A stretch of 64,000 nt of DNA from Nostoc sp. FACHB-973 (GTDB taxonomy: Bacteria > Cyanobacteriota > Cyanobacteriia > Cyanobacteriales > Nostocaceae): NCBI RefSeq assembly GCF_014698115.1, contig NZ_JACJSJ010000020.1:1-64000 (forward strand), given 5' to 3'. Positions 1 to 8,122 of the stretch are shown here, in pieces. Numbering within the stretch: position 1 is the first letter of the stretch; each line of letters opens with the position of its first letter. The position numbers and the translations under genes were made by a program. Under the pieces are notes generated by a model, which had not been told where the DNA came from, ran no database searches, and worked only from the letters and a program-made list of their open reading frames with translations.

Positions 1-2
1 TG

Positions 3-1880
3 GGAATCAGAGATTATGAAGCAAGGTTGGTAGTTAGTGGTCAAGACGAGATATTAGCAATTGTGCGAGACATCACAGAACGCAAACAAGCAGAAATCGC
101 TCTGCAAAATCTTGCCCAAAAATTTGCTAAAGCTTTTAGTTGCAGTCCCGATTCAATTACCATTAGTACCCTCAAAGAAGGACGCTTCATAGAAGTTAAC
201 GATAGTTTTGTGAAACTTTCAGGTTATGAACGAGATGAAGCAATTGGGAAAACTTCTTTTGATTTAAATTTTTGGATTAATGCAGGCGATCGCCTGAAGT
301 TGATACAGGAATTACAAGCTACACGAGTTATCCGAAATTTAGAAATAGAATTTCGGCAAAAATGTGGAAAGATAATTACAACATTACTTTCAGCCGAAGT
401 TATTGATTTGGATGGTATTCCTTGCCTACTAGCAGTTCATCACGATATTACAGAACGCAAGCAGGTAGAAGCCAAATTACGCCTATCAGCACAACGCGAT
501 CGCTTGTTAGCAGAAACCCTAGTGCGAATTCGATCTTCCCTGAACTTAGAGGAAATTCTTCAAACCACAGTAACAGAAGTCAGGCAATTTCTGCAAGCAG
601 ATCGAGTCTTCATTGCTCTCTATAATGCCAATTTAGGAGTTAGAACTCTTGCCGAATCAGTAGACCCCAAATATCCATCAGTTTCTGGTTGGTCTACTAA
701 TGATGAAGCTTATCTACAAGAATTAAAAAACTTTCTCAAAGATAATGTTGTGCGTGTCGTTGAAGATATAACGCAAATGCCAGTATCTTCCAAAGTCACA
801 ACCCACTGTCAAAAATTTGGAACAAGGGCTGCTTTGGCAGTACCAATTATGTTAGATGAAGAATTATTTGGTGCGTTAATTGCCAATCAATGCTCAGCGA
901 CACGTCATTGGGAACCAATAGAAATTGATTTGCTACAACAAATGTCAGAACAAGTAGCGATCGCCATTCACCAAAGCCGGATTTACCAAGAATTAGCAGA
1001 ACTAAACATTAATTTAGAACATCAAGTACGAGAACGTACAGCACAATTGCAGCAGAAAATCCAAGAAGTTGAAGAATTACATCGTGTTAAAGATGTAGTT
1101 TTACACACAGTTGCCCATGATTTACGAACTTCTGTCATAGGTAACTTGATGGTGTTAAAGAATTTGTTAAATCAGGGACTGGGGACTGGGGACTGGGAAC
1201 AAGAGGACAAGGGGACAAGAGGAATAACCAGTCCCCAATCCCCAGTCCCCAATCCCCAGTCCCCAGTCCCCAGTCCCCAATCCCCAATTCCCGTATCTCG
1301 CTCAATAATTGAGCGGATGATTCAAGGTAACGATCGCCAACTGACGATGATCAACTCATTGTTAGAAATTAATTCTTGTGAAAAAGAGGGTCTTGAGATT
1401 AAACCCGAACTTGTGCAGTTTAGCACCTTACTGGGAGGAATCTTCGCCCAGTTGGAACCAATGCTGACACAAAATCAAGCGACTCTGAAGAACTTACTTC
1501 CCGCAGATTTACCTTTAGTGATGGCAGATAAAACTCGGTTGCAGAAAGTCGTGGCGCATTTAGTAACACATAGCTTGCAAAATAATCCACCAGGATTAAA
1601 TTTTACCCTGAGTGCCACCGTTGAGGCGGGAATGATTCGTACTCAGATTCAACATGACGGCGTAGCTATGAGTAAACTAGAGTGCGATCGCCTTTTTGAT
1701 CTCTATGTCCGCGATCCCCAAGATTGTTGTTCCACAAGTATTGGCTTAAAAATGTATCTTTGTCGGCAAGTTATTAAGGCACATGGCGGCGAAATTGGTG
1801 TGATTAATAATCGCAAACGCGGGTTAACTTTCTGGTTTACATTACCTTTAGCAACTCCATCTGCAACAAATTTCCCATAA
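3..1880 (+). CDS. Sensor histidine kinase, PAS-PAS-GAF-DHp with degenerate ATPase domain (5' partial)
   Basis: The frame is open from the first bases of the window and begins inside a PAS domain tail (visible as VRDITERKQAE), so the gene starts upstream; the TTG at 27 is not a true start. Visible order: end of one PAS, a full PAS (about 36-155 of the visible protein), a GAF domain (about 185-340), a short coiled coil, and a dimerisation domain with phospho-acceptor His in HTVAHDLRTS. A proline/serine-rich low-complexity insert made of the GGGGACT/CCCCAGT minisatellite splits the DHp domain. The ATPase domain is poorly conserved: the usual DNGVGI box reads HDGVAM and the GLGLGLYLC box reads SIGLKMYLC, so ATP binding is doubtful. 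It lies 75 bp ahead of a closely related kinase, probably its duplicate. Inference: a pseudokinase or modulator rather than an active kinase. Confidence 0.85.
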   Translation, partial: GIRDYEARLVVSGQDEILAIVRDITERKQAEIALQNLAQKFAKAFSCSPDSITISTLKEGRFIEVNDSFVKLSGYERDEAIGKTSFDLNFWINAGDRLKLIQELQATRVIRNLEIEFRQKCGKIITTLLSAEVIDLDGIPCLLAVHHDITERKQVEAKLRLSAQRDRLLAETLVRIRSSLNLEEILQTTVTEVRQFLQADRVFIALYNANLGVRTLAESVDPKYPSVSGWSTNDEAYLQELKNFLKDNVVRVVEDITQMPVSSKVTTHCQKFGTRAALAVPIMLDEELFGALIANQCSATRHWEPIEIDLLQQMSEQVAIAIHQSRIYQELAELNINLEHQVRERTAQLQQKIQEVEELHRVKDVVLHTVAHDLRTSVIGNLMVLKNLLNQGLGTGDWEQEDKGTRGITSPQSPVPNPQSPVPSPQSPIPVSRSIIERMIQGNDRQLTMINSLLEINSCEKEGLEIKPELVQFSTLLGGIFAQLEPMLTQNQATLKNLLPADLPLVMADKTRLQKVVAHLVTHSLQNNPPGLNFTLSATVEAGMIRTQIQHDGVAMSKLECDRLFDLYVRDPQDCCSTSIGLKMYLCRQVIKAHGGEIGVINNRKRGLTFWFTLPLATPSATNFP

Positions 1881-1955
1881 ATTCCCAAAAAATGGGAGAG
1901 TAAATACTAGCTAATTATATGCTAAGTATTACTAAGGAATGCTCAGCAATCCCAG

Positions 1956-3794
1956 ATGGCTAACCCATTTACAACAGTGCAAAAATGGTGGAGAAAAACC
2001 TTTTCTGCACCAAAAACAGATGAAATCACTATTCTTTACCAAGCTTGGCGCAACCGATTTTTGTGGCAGAGATTGCGTTTATGGTTGTGGCTGGCGCTGA
2101 TTTGTCTGTTGTCTTTTACTTTACGAGACATTTATGGCTTGTTTTTCCCTTTCCAAGAGTTCAAGAACCTGCCAGGATTACTTCAACCTAGAAGCCTTGT
2201 AATTAATTTTGCAATGCTCCTAAATATACTTATTTGCTTTGCCCTACACAAAACTCAATTCGGTCGTCATCGTCCAGATTTATTATTTTTGGGTTCTTCT
2301 TGGTCAATTGGTCTAGCATCACAGTTGTTTGCAACCCTTCGGGGTTTCGCGCTACCCGATCACATTGGTTGGTCACTGCTGTTCTTGAGTCAAGCTATAT
2401 TAATGCCCGTCTGCTGGACTCTTCACTTGCTGTCTCAAGCAGCTGTGCTGATTTACTATTTTGGTGTAAATACGATACTTGGACTAAAAACACCAATCCC
2501 AGAACACCCAGAAATATATAATGTAACGTTTATTTTATACATTTTTTGGTTTTGCACAATATGTGATATGGGCGTTTATCTGTACGATCGCCTGCAACGC
2601 TCTGAGTTTTTCGCCCGTCAAGAACTGGAATCTGCGTACCAAAAACTTAAAGTTGCAGAAGCAAAATATCGCACCATTTTTGAAAATGCCGTTGAAGGTA
2701 TCTTTCAAAGCACTCCCGATGGACGTTACATTACAGCAAATCCTGCTTTAGCACGTATTTATGGCTACTCATTAGCAGAAGAAGTGACAGCAAACTTCAC
2801 AGATATAGAACACCAATTGTATGTCGATCCAAGCCGCCGAGCAGAATTTGTGCGATTGATGGAAAAGTATGGCAGGGTTTCCGAGTTCGAGTCCCAAATT
2901 TATCGCCGAGACGGCAGTATTGTCTGGATTTCCGAAAAAGCCTACGCAGTCCGGGATGAACAAGGAAAATTGCTGTACTATGAAGGTTTAATTGAAGATA
3001 TTACACAACGCAAACAAACTGAAGAAGAACTACGAGTGTTTTTTCATGCAGTTTCCCACGACTTACGCAACCCAGTGCTGGGTACTTTGATGGTGTTGAA
3101 GAATTTGTTAAATCAGGGAGTGGGGAGTAGGGAATGGGGAGTGGGGGTAGGGGAGCAGAGGGGCAGGGGAGCAGAGGGGCAGGGGAACAGAGGGGCAGGG
3201 GAGACCAATAATGCCCAATCCTCAATTTCTGTGCCACGCTCAATTTTAGAGCGGATGATTCAAAGTAGCGATCGCCAACTTAGCTTAATTAATTCGTTGA
3301 TGGAAGCTCATGTCAGCGAGCTACAAGGTATTGTTTTACAACTTCAAGCCGTACAATTACTATCAATTGTCGAAGCGGCGATCGCAGATTTAGAGCCATT
3401 ACTGGTACAGAATCAAGCAACTTTGACAAATTTAGTAACCGCAGATTTGCCATTAGTGAATGCCGATCCGACGCAACTATGGCGAGTTTTTTCTAATTTA
3501 ATTGTCAATGCCCTCAAACACAATCCCCCAGGATTGCTTTTGACAATTAATGCTACTCCTAAGGATGACAAAATTTATTGTACTGTTAGCGATAACGGCG
3601 TGGGTATTACTCAACAACAAAGCGATCGGCTTTTTGAACTTTACTTCCGGGGTAGTAACATCCGCAATTCTGTAGGTTTAGGATTGGGGTTATATCTATG
3701 CAAGCAAATCATCAATGCTCATGGTGGCGAAATTGGTATTAATAGCAGTCCCCAAGCAGGGGCAACTTTCTGGTTTACATTACCTATAATTTAA
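1956..3794 (+). CDS. Membrane-anchored PAS sensor histidine kinase
   Basis: This 612-residue protein starts with about five to six hydrophobic helices (roughly residues 35-205), then a PAS domain (about 235-355, ending in GLIEDITQRKQTEEE), a DHp domain with the acceptor His in HAVSHDLRNPV, and a HATPase domain with intact N box (NLIVNALKHNPPG), DNGVGI and GLGLGLYLC motifs. The C-terminal half is clearly paralogous to the preceding partial kinase, including the wording around VLKNLLNQG. As in that gene, a glycine/arginine-rich minisatellite stretch (about 3116-3205) is inserted in frame between the two DHp helices. No response regulator is adjacent, so it is an orphan kinase. The ATG at 1956 gives a basic N-terminus followed by a membrane helix. 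The signal it detects is unknown. Confidence 0.88.
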   Translation: MANPFTTVQKWWRKTFSAPKTDEITILYQAWRNRFLWQRLRLWLWLALICLLSFTLRDIYGLFFPFQEFKNLPGLLQPRSLVINFAMLLNILICFALHKTQFGRHRPDLLFLGSSWSIGLASQLFATLRGFALPDHIGWSLLFLSQAILMPVCWTLHLLSQAAVLIYYFGVNTILGLKTPIPEHPEIYNVTFILYIFWFCTICDMGVYLYDRLQRSEFFARQELESAYQKLKVAEAKYRTIFENAVEGIFQSTPDGRYITANPALARIYGYSLAEEVTANFTDIEHQLYVDPSRRAEFVRLMEKYGRVSEFESQIYRRDGSIVWISEKAYAVRDEQGKLLYYEGLIEDITQRKQTEEELRVFFHAVSHDLRNPVLGTLMVLKNLLNQGVGSREWGVGVGEQRGRGAEGQGNRGAGETNNAQSSISVPRSILERMIQSSDRQLSLINSLMEAHVSELQGIVLQLQAVQLLSIVEAAIADLEPLLVQNQATLTNLVTADLPLVNADPTQLWRVFSNLIVNALKHNPPGLLLTINATPKDDKIYCTVSDNGVGITQQQSDRLFELYFRGSNIRNSVGLGLGLYLCKQIINAHGGEIGINSSPQAGATFWFTLPII

Positions 3795-3825
3795 AACTCA
3801 GATCAACACTTATAATTGTCATTGG

Positions 3826-3928
3826 TCATTAGTCATTGGTCAGTAGTCATTAGTCATTGGTTTTAGACAAATGACTACTGACAAAGGACAAATAACAAAT
3901 GACAAATAACAAATGACAAAGGACAAAT
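3826..3928. repeat. Short tandem repeats (GTCATTA / AATGACA type)
   Basis: This stretch consists of degenerate seven-base repeats around GTCATTAGTCATTGG, followed by their inverted form (ACAAATGACAAA). The two halves are partly complementary and could form a long imperfect hairpin between the kinase gene and the DUF2141 gene. Such repeats are a hallmark of Nostocales genomes. Confidence 0.8.
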
Positions 3929-3931
3929 TTT

Positions 3932-4387
3932 ATGGTGAGAGGATTGAGAGTTAGTATGCTGCTGTTGGCAGTCTTGGGAAATTTGGTATGGCCATTTACT
4001 GCCAAAGCTGGTTATAACGGCAAACTCACCGTAGAAATTGATGGATTAAAGAATAAAGAAGGACAAGTTTGTGCGAGTATATTTGCTAACAGTCAAGGAT
4101 TTCCTAACCAAGGCGATCGCGTTTTACAAAGCCAGTGTATCAAGATTAGTGATATTCCTTTGCTGCTTACCTTTGAGAACTTAAAACCAGGTAATTATGC
4201 CGTTGCTATCATGCACGATCAAAATAATGACCGTACTCTCAATAGTAATATTCTTGGTATTCCCGTCGAAGGTTTTGGATTTTCTAGCAACCCAGAAGTT
4301 AAAACAAGAGCGCCCAAATTTGGCGAAGCGGCATTTTTAGTAGCAGGCCCAAACACTAAAATTCAAGTCCAGTTGAAATATTTTTAG
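3932..4387 (+). CDS. DUF2141 family secreted protein
   Basis: This 151-residue protein has an N-terminal signal peptide (hydrophobic LLLAVLGNLVWPF, likely cleavage near AKA-GY). The mature part matches the DUF2141 pattern: a beta-rich domain with DGLKNKEGQVCASIF near the start, FENLKPGNYAVAIMHDQNND in the middle, and GFGFSSNP near the end. The family is widespread in bacteria, exported, and of unknown function. The gene starts directly after the tandem-repeat tract, so its promoter must lie in or before the repeats. Family assignment is from motif memory and fairly sure; function is not known. Confidence 0.82.
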   Translation: MVRGLRVSMLLLAVLGNLVWPFTAKAGYNGKLTVEIDGLKNKEGQVCASIFANSQGFPNQGDRVLQSQCIKISDIPLLLTFENLKPGNYAVAIMHDQNNDRTLNSNILGIPVEGFGFSSNPEVKTRAPKFGEAAFLVAGPNTKIQVQLKYF

Positions 4388-4435
4388 AGTATGTTTTAAA
4401 AGTAGGGGCTGAGGTATCCAAAACTTGAGATGCCT

Positions 4436-4527
4436 CTTATACCATTTCACGAAAATCTTGATACATATAGATTTAACGTAGGGTAGCACAGCTGTGCTAC
4501 CCTACCGAGGTATCTGTATGGTTAATA
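4436..4527. repeat. Palindromic MITE-like element, family B copy 1
   Basis: It begins with ATACCATTTCAC, continues with a conserved TGATACATATAGATTT block and carries a perfect 28-bp palindrome at 4478-4505 (core GTAGCACAGCTGTGCTAC). Related copies lie at 11226-11310 and 62110-62217, and the palindrome alone recurs at 42787 and 50441. The right terminal inverted repeat seen in the 62110 copy is missing here. Confidence 0.75.
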
Positions 4528-4661
4528 AATCTGTGTGTACACCGTAGAGAGAGAGGCTTTGAAACCCTTATTCCCTAAGAAGGGAATGGAGGCAACGGGG
4601 TTAGGTCGTGAGGCTTTTGGTGTTTCATAGAATACTTTCCAAATATCCTCTTAATTACGAA

Positions 4662-5813
4662 TTACAAATTACTGTGTGAATCTTCTGGTGTATTCTGTTG
4701 TTCCGGCAAGGCACGTATTCTATTCATCTGACTTAAAGCGTATCGTGCTGTTGCTTGCACTTCGGCATCTGGGTCTTCTAGTGCATGACATAGTATCTGA
4801 CTCATTTGACTCATCATGTCATAAACACGGATCAAGTCACGGATTGCATTTTGCCGTACTTGTGGACTTTCGTCTTGCATAGACATTACCAAAGCACGGT
4901 TCATCGGTTTGAGTGTGCGGGCGCCAATTTCCCCCAAAGCTGCCAAAATTAAACTGCTTTCTTGAGAATCAGCATCAATCATCAGGTCAACCATTGGCTG
5001 AATTGCCCGAGAATCCCCCTGCTGACCCAAATCCCAAATCGCCTTGCGGCGCTTCGTCGGGTCAGGACTGCCTAAGTCTTGAATTAATTCGTCAATGATA
5101 TTGAGTTTAGCAAGACGGGAAGTTTTTTCTGGTAGCAGCAATTGTGTAGTAGGTGATAGCTTAGCTGTTTGTGGAGTAGTTAAATTCTCTGGTGAAGGTG
5201 TTGTAATGGGGTCTTTTTTAACTTGATTCAAACTTTTACTATTTGATATTTCCGATTTTTGGAGTTGTTTGACCTGACGGAACCACCTTAGCAGGAAAAG
5301 AAATGCACCAATACTTCCTAGAACACCAACGGCAAATATTAACCACCATAGAAAACCTCTCTCGGTTGGCTGGGGTTTTGCAGTTGGCTTGGGAGTCGAA
5401 GCAGGAGAGGTGACAATTGGAGAAGTGACAATTGGAGAAGTGACAATCTGCTTTTTAGCTGCTAAAGCTGCTTGCAGTCTCTCCCTAGTCGCCAGACCAG
5501 CAAGACCATCTATTTTTAAGCCCTTTACTTTCTGGAATTTCGCTACAGCGACTTCCGTAGTGGCGTTGTACTGTCCATCTACCACGCCATTGTAGTATCC
5601 CAACTGCTTTAATTGAGTTTGTAGTCTCTGCACATCTGATTTTGGACTACCATATCTCAAAACATTCGGAGTAGCAGAAACCCTCGAATTAGCTTGTGCA
5701 AATTCTAAGATTTCAGGTACTGGGTTAGATGTAGCTGTGCTTGGGCGATTTAAGTAAAAACCCAGGCAAGAAAAACAGGTAAATACCAAGATTGAGGAAC
5801 GGCATAGCCTCAT
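4662..5813 (-). CDS. Peptidoglycan-binding domain / HEAT-repeat membrane protein
   Basis: This 383-residue protein has an N-terminal signal-like segment, then a PG_binding_1 domain (about 55-115, with LQTQLKQLGYYNGVVDGQYN and the FQ..KGLKIDGLAG pattern). A short tandem IVTSP repeat linker follows, then one transmembrane helix (FLWWLIFAVGVLGSIGAF, about 155-175), a basic/polar linker and a C-terminal HEAT-like region (about 245-370; DLGSPDPTKRRKAIWDLGQQ, ALEDPDAEVQATARYALSQM). Inference: the peptidoglycan-binding part faces the periplasm while the HEAT part is cytoplasmic. It may link the cell wall to an intracellular protein. Similar architectures are common in filamentous cyanobacteria, but no specific function is known to me. 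Confidence 0.82.
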   Translation of the reverse strand: MRLCRSSILVFTCFSCLGFYLNRPSTATSNPVPEILEFAQANSRVSATPNVLRYGSPKSDVQRLQTQLKQLGYYNGVVDGQYNATTEVAVAKFQKVKGLKIDGLAGLATRERLQAALAAKKQIVTSPIVTSPIVTSPASTPKPTAKPQPTERGFLWWLIFAVGVLGSIGAFLFLLRWFRQVKQLQKSEISNSKSLNQVKKDPITTPSPENLTTPQTAKLSPTTQLLLPEKTSRLAKLNIIDELIQDLGSPDPTKRRKAIWDLGQQGDSRAIQPMVDLMIDADSQESSLILAALGEIGARTLKPMNRALVMSMQDESPQVRQNAIRDLIRVYDMMSQMSQILCHALEDPDAEVQATARYALSQMNRIRALPEQQNTPEDSHSNL

Positions 5814-5905
5814 ATTGCAAGTTTCAGCCTGAACGTGCTTTTGAAGTCATCGATATTACAATACCTTCAAGACGCCCAAATGTTAACTGTTATTTGTCAT
5901 TTGTT

Positions 5906-6103
5906 ATGGGGATTGGGGATTGGGGATTGGGGATTGGGGATTGGGGATTGGGAAGAGGCAAAGGGGCAGAGGGGAAAGAGTCCAGCAACTTCTCCTCTAC
6001 TCCCCTCCCCTGCTCCCCTGCTCCCCTGCTCCCTTATCTCCCCAGTCCCCAGTCCCTAGTCCCCAGTCCCCAGTCCCCAGTCCCTATTCCCTAGTCCCCA
6101 CGG
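5906..6103. repeat. GGGGATT / CCCCAGT minisatellite
   Basis: There are five or more tandem GGGGATT units on the left, a G-rich then C-rich middle (CTCCCCTGCTCCCC), and CCCCAGT units on the right. The two ends are complementary and could fold together. The right end supplies the last codons and the stop of the minus-strand transporter gene that ends at 6084. Confidence 0.85.
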
Positions 6104-7124
6104 TATTAAATTTTTTAGCAGATGCTTCTAAAATTGGCTGTTGTATGTTGGCTTGTTCGCCGATATTAATGGTGTTATTCTGCCCCGCTAAAGTATCACG
6201 TTGATTAATGAGGTAGATGCTGATTAAAGTGAGGAAAACACCTAGCCATTGTAACGGGCTGAGGACTTCTGAGAGGAAGAGATTACCAAATAGTAAGGCA
6301 AAGATTGGTGTAAGAAAGGTGAGGGAACTCAGACTAGTGAGATTACCACTAGAGGCAAAGTAGAAGAATAATCCGTAAGCGATCGCACTGCCAAATACGG
6401 TAGCATAACCCAAAGCTACTAAATCAGATGCTCCTAAATTCTGCCATTGCTGGGATTCCACAACTGAGGAAATTCCCCATAATGGCAATCCTCCCAAAAT
6501 CATATGCCATCCTGTAGCGGTTACTGGGTCAGCATGTCGGCAGACAAACCGAATCAACACTGTTCCTACCGCCATTGATAGGGCTGCTAGCAGCATCAAC
6601 CACTCGCCACTAGCAAACAAATCTTGCCAGTTACCAATTGTAATATTTGCACCAGAGTCCAGAAGATGAAAAATCCACTCGTCTGGTAAGCCGATTAAAC
6701 TAATACCTGTGACTCCCAAGCCTAACCCCAGCCATCCCCAAAAACCAATGCGTTCCTGGAATAACCACAACGACAGCAAAGCCACAGCCAAAGGTTGGGA
6801 GTCAATCATCACAGACCCCAATCCAGCACTGGTTCTGACTAATCCTTCTGCCAAAAATCCTTGAAACAGTGTTCCATCGACCAAGGCAAATAAGGCAATC
6901 CATAGCCACGCAGTCCAACTTTTCGGCTGCGGTCTACCCATAAATGCTGCTGCTATCAAAATTAATACCCCAGCTGGCAACAGACGAACACCTGCCATAA
7001 ATAAAGGTGTAGTGTGGGGTATCACTCCCTTCATTGCCACCATTGCTGTCCCCCATAGGAAAAAGGGTGCAATTAACAAAAGAGGAGCGAAGGGAAGTCG
7101 GAATGCACTGAGTTTCAGTTGCAT
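6084..7124 (-). CDS. DMT superfamily transporter (EamA/RhaT type)
   Basis: This 346-residue integral membrane protein has about ten hydrophobic helices arranged as two EamA halves: N-terminal APLLLIAPFFLWGTAMVAMK, and second half starting near MLLAALSMAVGTVLIRFV and ending LSPLQWLGVFLTLISIYLIN. Members export or import small metabolites; the substrate cannot be told from sequence. The ATG at 7124 is preferred to a codon nine residues upstream because family members begin close to the first helix. The last residues (NTVGTRE) and stop codon come from the adjoining minisatellite, so the native C-terminus may have been replaced. Confidence 0.85.
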   Translation of the reverse strand: MQLKLSAFRLPFAPLLLIAPFFLWGTAMVAMKGVIPHTTPLFMAGVRLLPAGVLILIAAAFMGRPQPKSWTAWLWIALFALVDGTLFQGFLAEGLVRTSAGLGSVMIDSQPLAVALLSLWLFQERIGFWGWLGLGLGVTGISLIGLPDEWIFHLLDSGANITIGNWQDLFASGEWLMLLAALSMAVGTVLIRFVCRHADPVTATGWHMILGGLPLWGISSVVESQQWQNLGASDLVALGYATVFGSAIAYGLFFYFASSGNLTSLSSLTFLTPIFALLFGNLFLSEVLSPLQWLGVFLTLISIYLINQRDTLAGQNNTINIGEQANIQQPILEASAKKFNTVGTRE

Positions 7125-7275
7125 GGGTTTGCAGGTGCCTTTGTTTAACAAGCGTAAAAATTGCTTTACCCAATTTTACCGAATTATGTCGTTTTGTGAA
7201 GCAAAAATACTTATTTGTAGCTTCAAACACCTGATGCTAGCTGCTGGATGCCTTGATTTGAAGTGCTTTTAAATA

Positions 7276-7404
7276 TTAGGACTGACGCACACTCTACGAA
7301 TTCTTCTCTACGATAGGCTGCGCGTTCGCGTACCGTTCCGGAGGAAAGGCGTTCTTGGCAGTTCGATAAATTAAGCTTTTCAGCGATTTTTACGTAAGTC
7401 CTAA
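7276..7404. mobile_element. MITE-like element, family A (TTAGGACT ends)
   Basis: This is a 129-bp segment bounded by near-perfect inverted ends: TTAGGACTGACGCA at the left and the complement of TTAGGACTTACGTAAAAA at the right, flanked on both sides by ATA, a possible target duplication. There is no coding capacity. Ends of this type are frequent in Nostoc non-autonomous elements. A second, more degraded copy is at 42725-42857. Confidence 0.65.
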
Positions 7405-8078
7405 ATATAAAGAATTAAGGCTTCTTTATATCTATTAGCACAGCGTTAGCGACGCAGAACGGCGGTTTCAGCCATAGGCCCTTTGCAGGAAGACAGAGGC
7501 ATTTGAACTTTATAAGAAAGGAACATCACTTTTGAAAATAACTAATCGCCGAAAAACCCAAAACCAAACATACAAAAGGTTTTCTCCCCCTAGTCCCCAC
7601 TCTTTATTCCCTATTCCCTATTTTCAAGACAGAAATGAAGTTTTATGTATTCTTAGGTTTCGTTTCTTAACAAACTAACCCAGCCTAAACGAGAACTCGA
7701 AAAGAATGACTTTTGCAAGTACTCTCCTGAAGCTGAGCGCTAGTCAATAACTTAGCTACACGATCTGTGCTTTTTTAAATGTGGAACAACTAATATGCTG
7801 AAAATTGAGTATTGTTAAGTGCAAAATATTGATAAATATATATATACAAAAATGAGGATACCTCGGTTTCTCAAGCCCAGATATCCCCTTGCAACATAAC
7901 CTAACAGTAATGAAACTGTTAGCTATATTCTAATTGCTAATTTCCGTAATTCAAATACTTCTTAAGGAGATTTATATATTCTTTCTTAAGTAGGATGAAA
8001 ATGTAATGAAAGTGTGAAGTGCGTACTTGAATTATATTTATTTCGTCTAAACGTATATTTATGCGCTTATACTATATT
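7405..8078. other. Gene-free AT-rich stretch
   Basis: No credible reading frame is seen. It contains a short C-rich tract (CCCCCTAGTCCCCACTC, about 7586-7625) and GC-rich fragments of dispersed Nostoc repeats near 7440-7495, but nothing that looks like a tRNA or a conserved leader. Confidence 0.5.
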
Positions 8079-8114
8079 AAACAGGTGCATAAACGCTATG
8101 TAATGCACCTGTTT
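8079..8114 (-). terminator. Hairpin downstream of exopolyphosphatase gene
   Basis: Perfect 12-bp arms (AAACAGGTGCAT / ATGCACCTGTTT) with a 12-nt loop lie 9 bp after the ppx stop codon. The T run after it is weak, so intrinsic termination is likely but not certain. Confidence 0.55.
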
Positions 8115-8122
8115 ACTACTTT

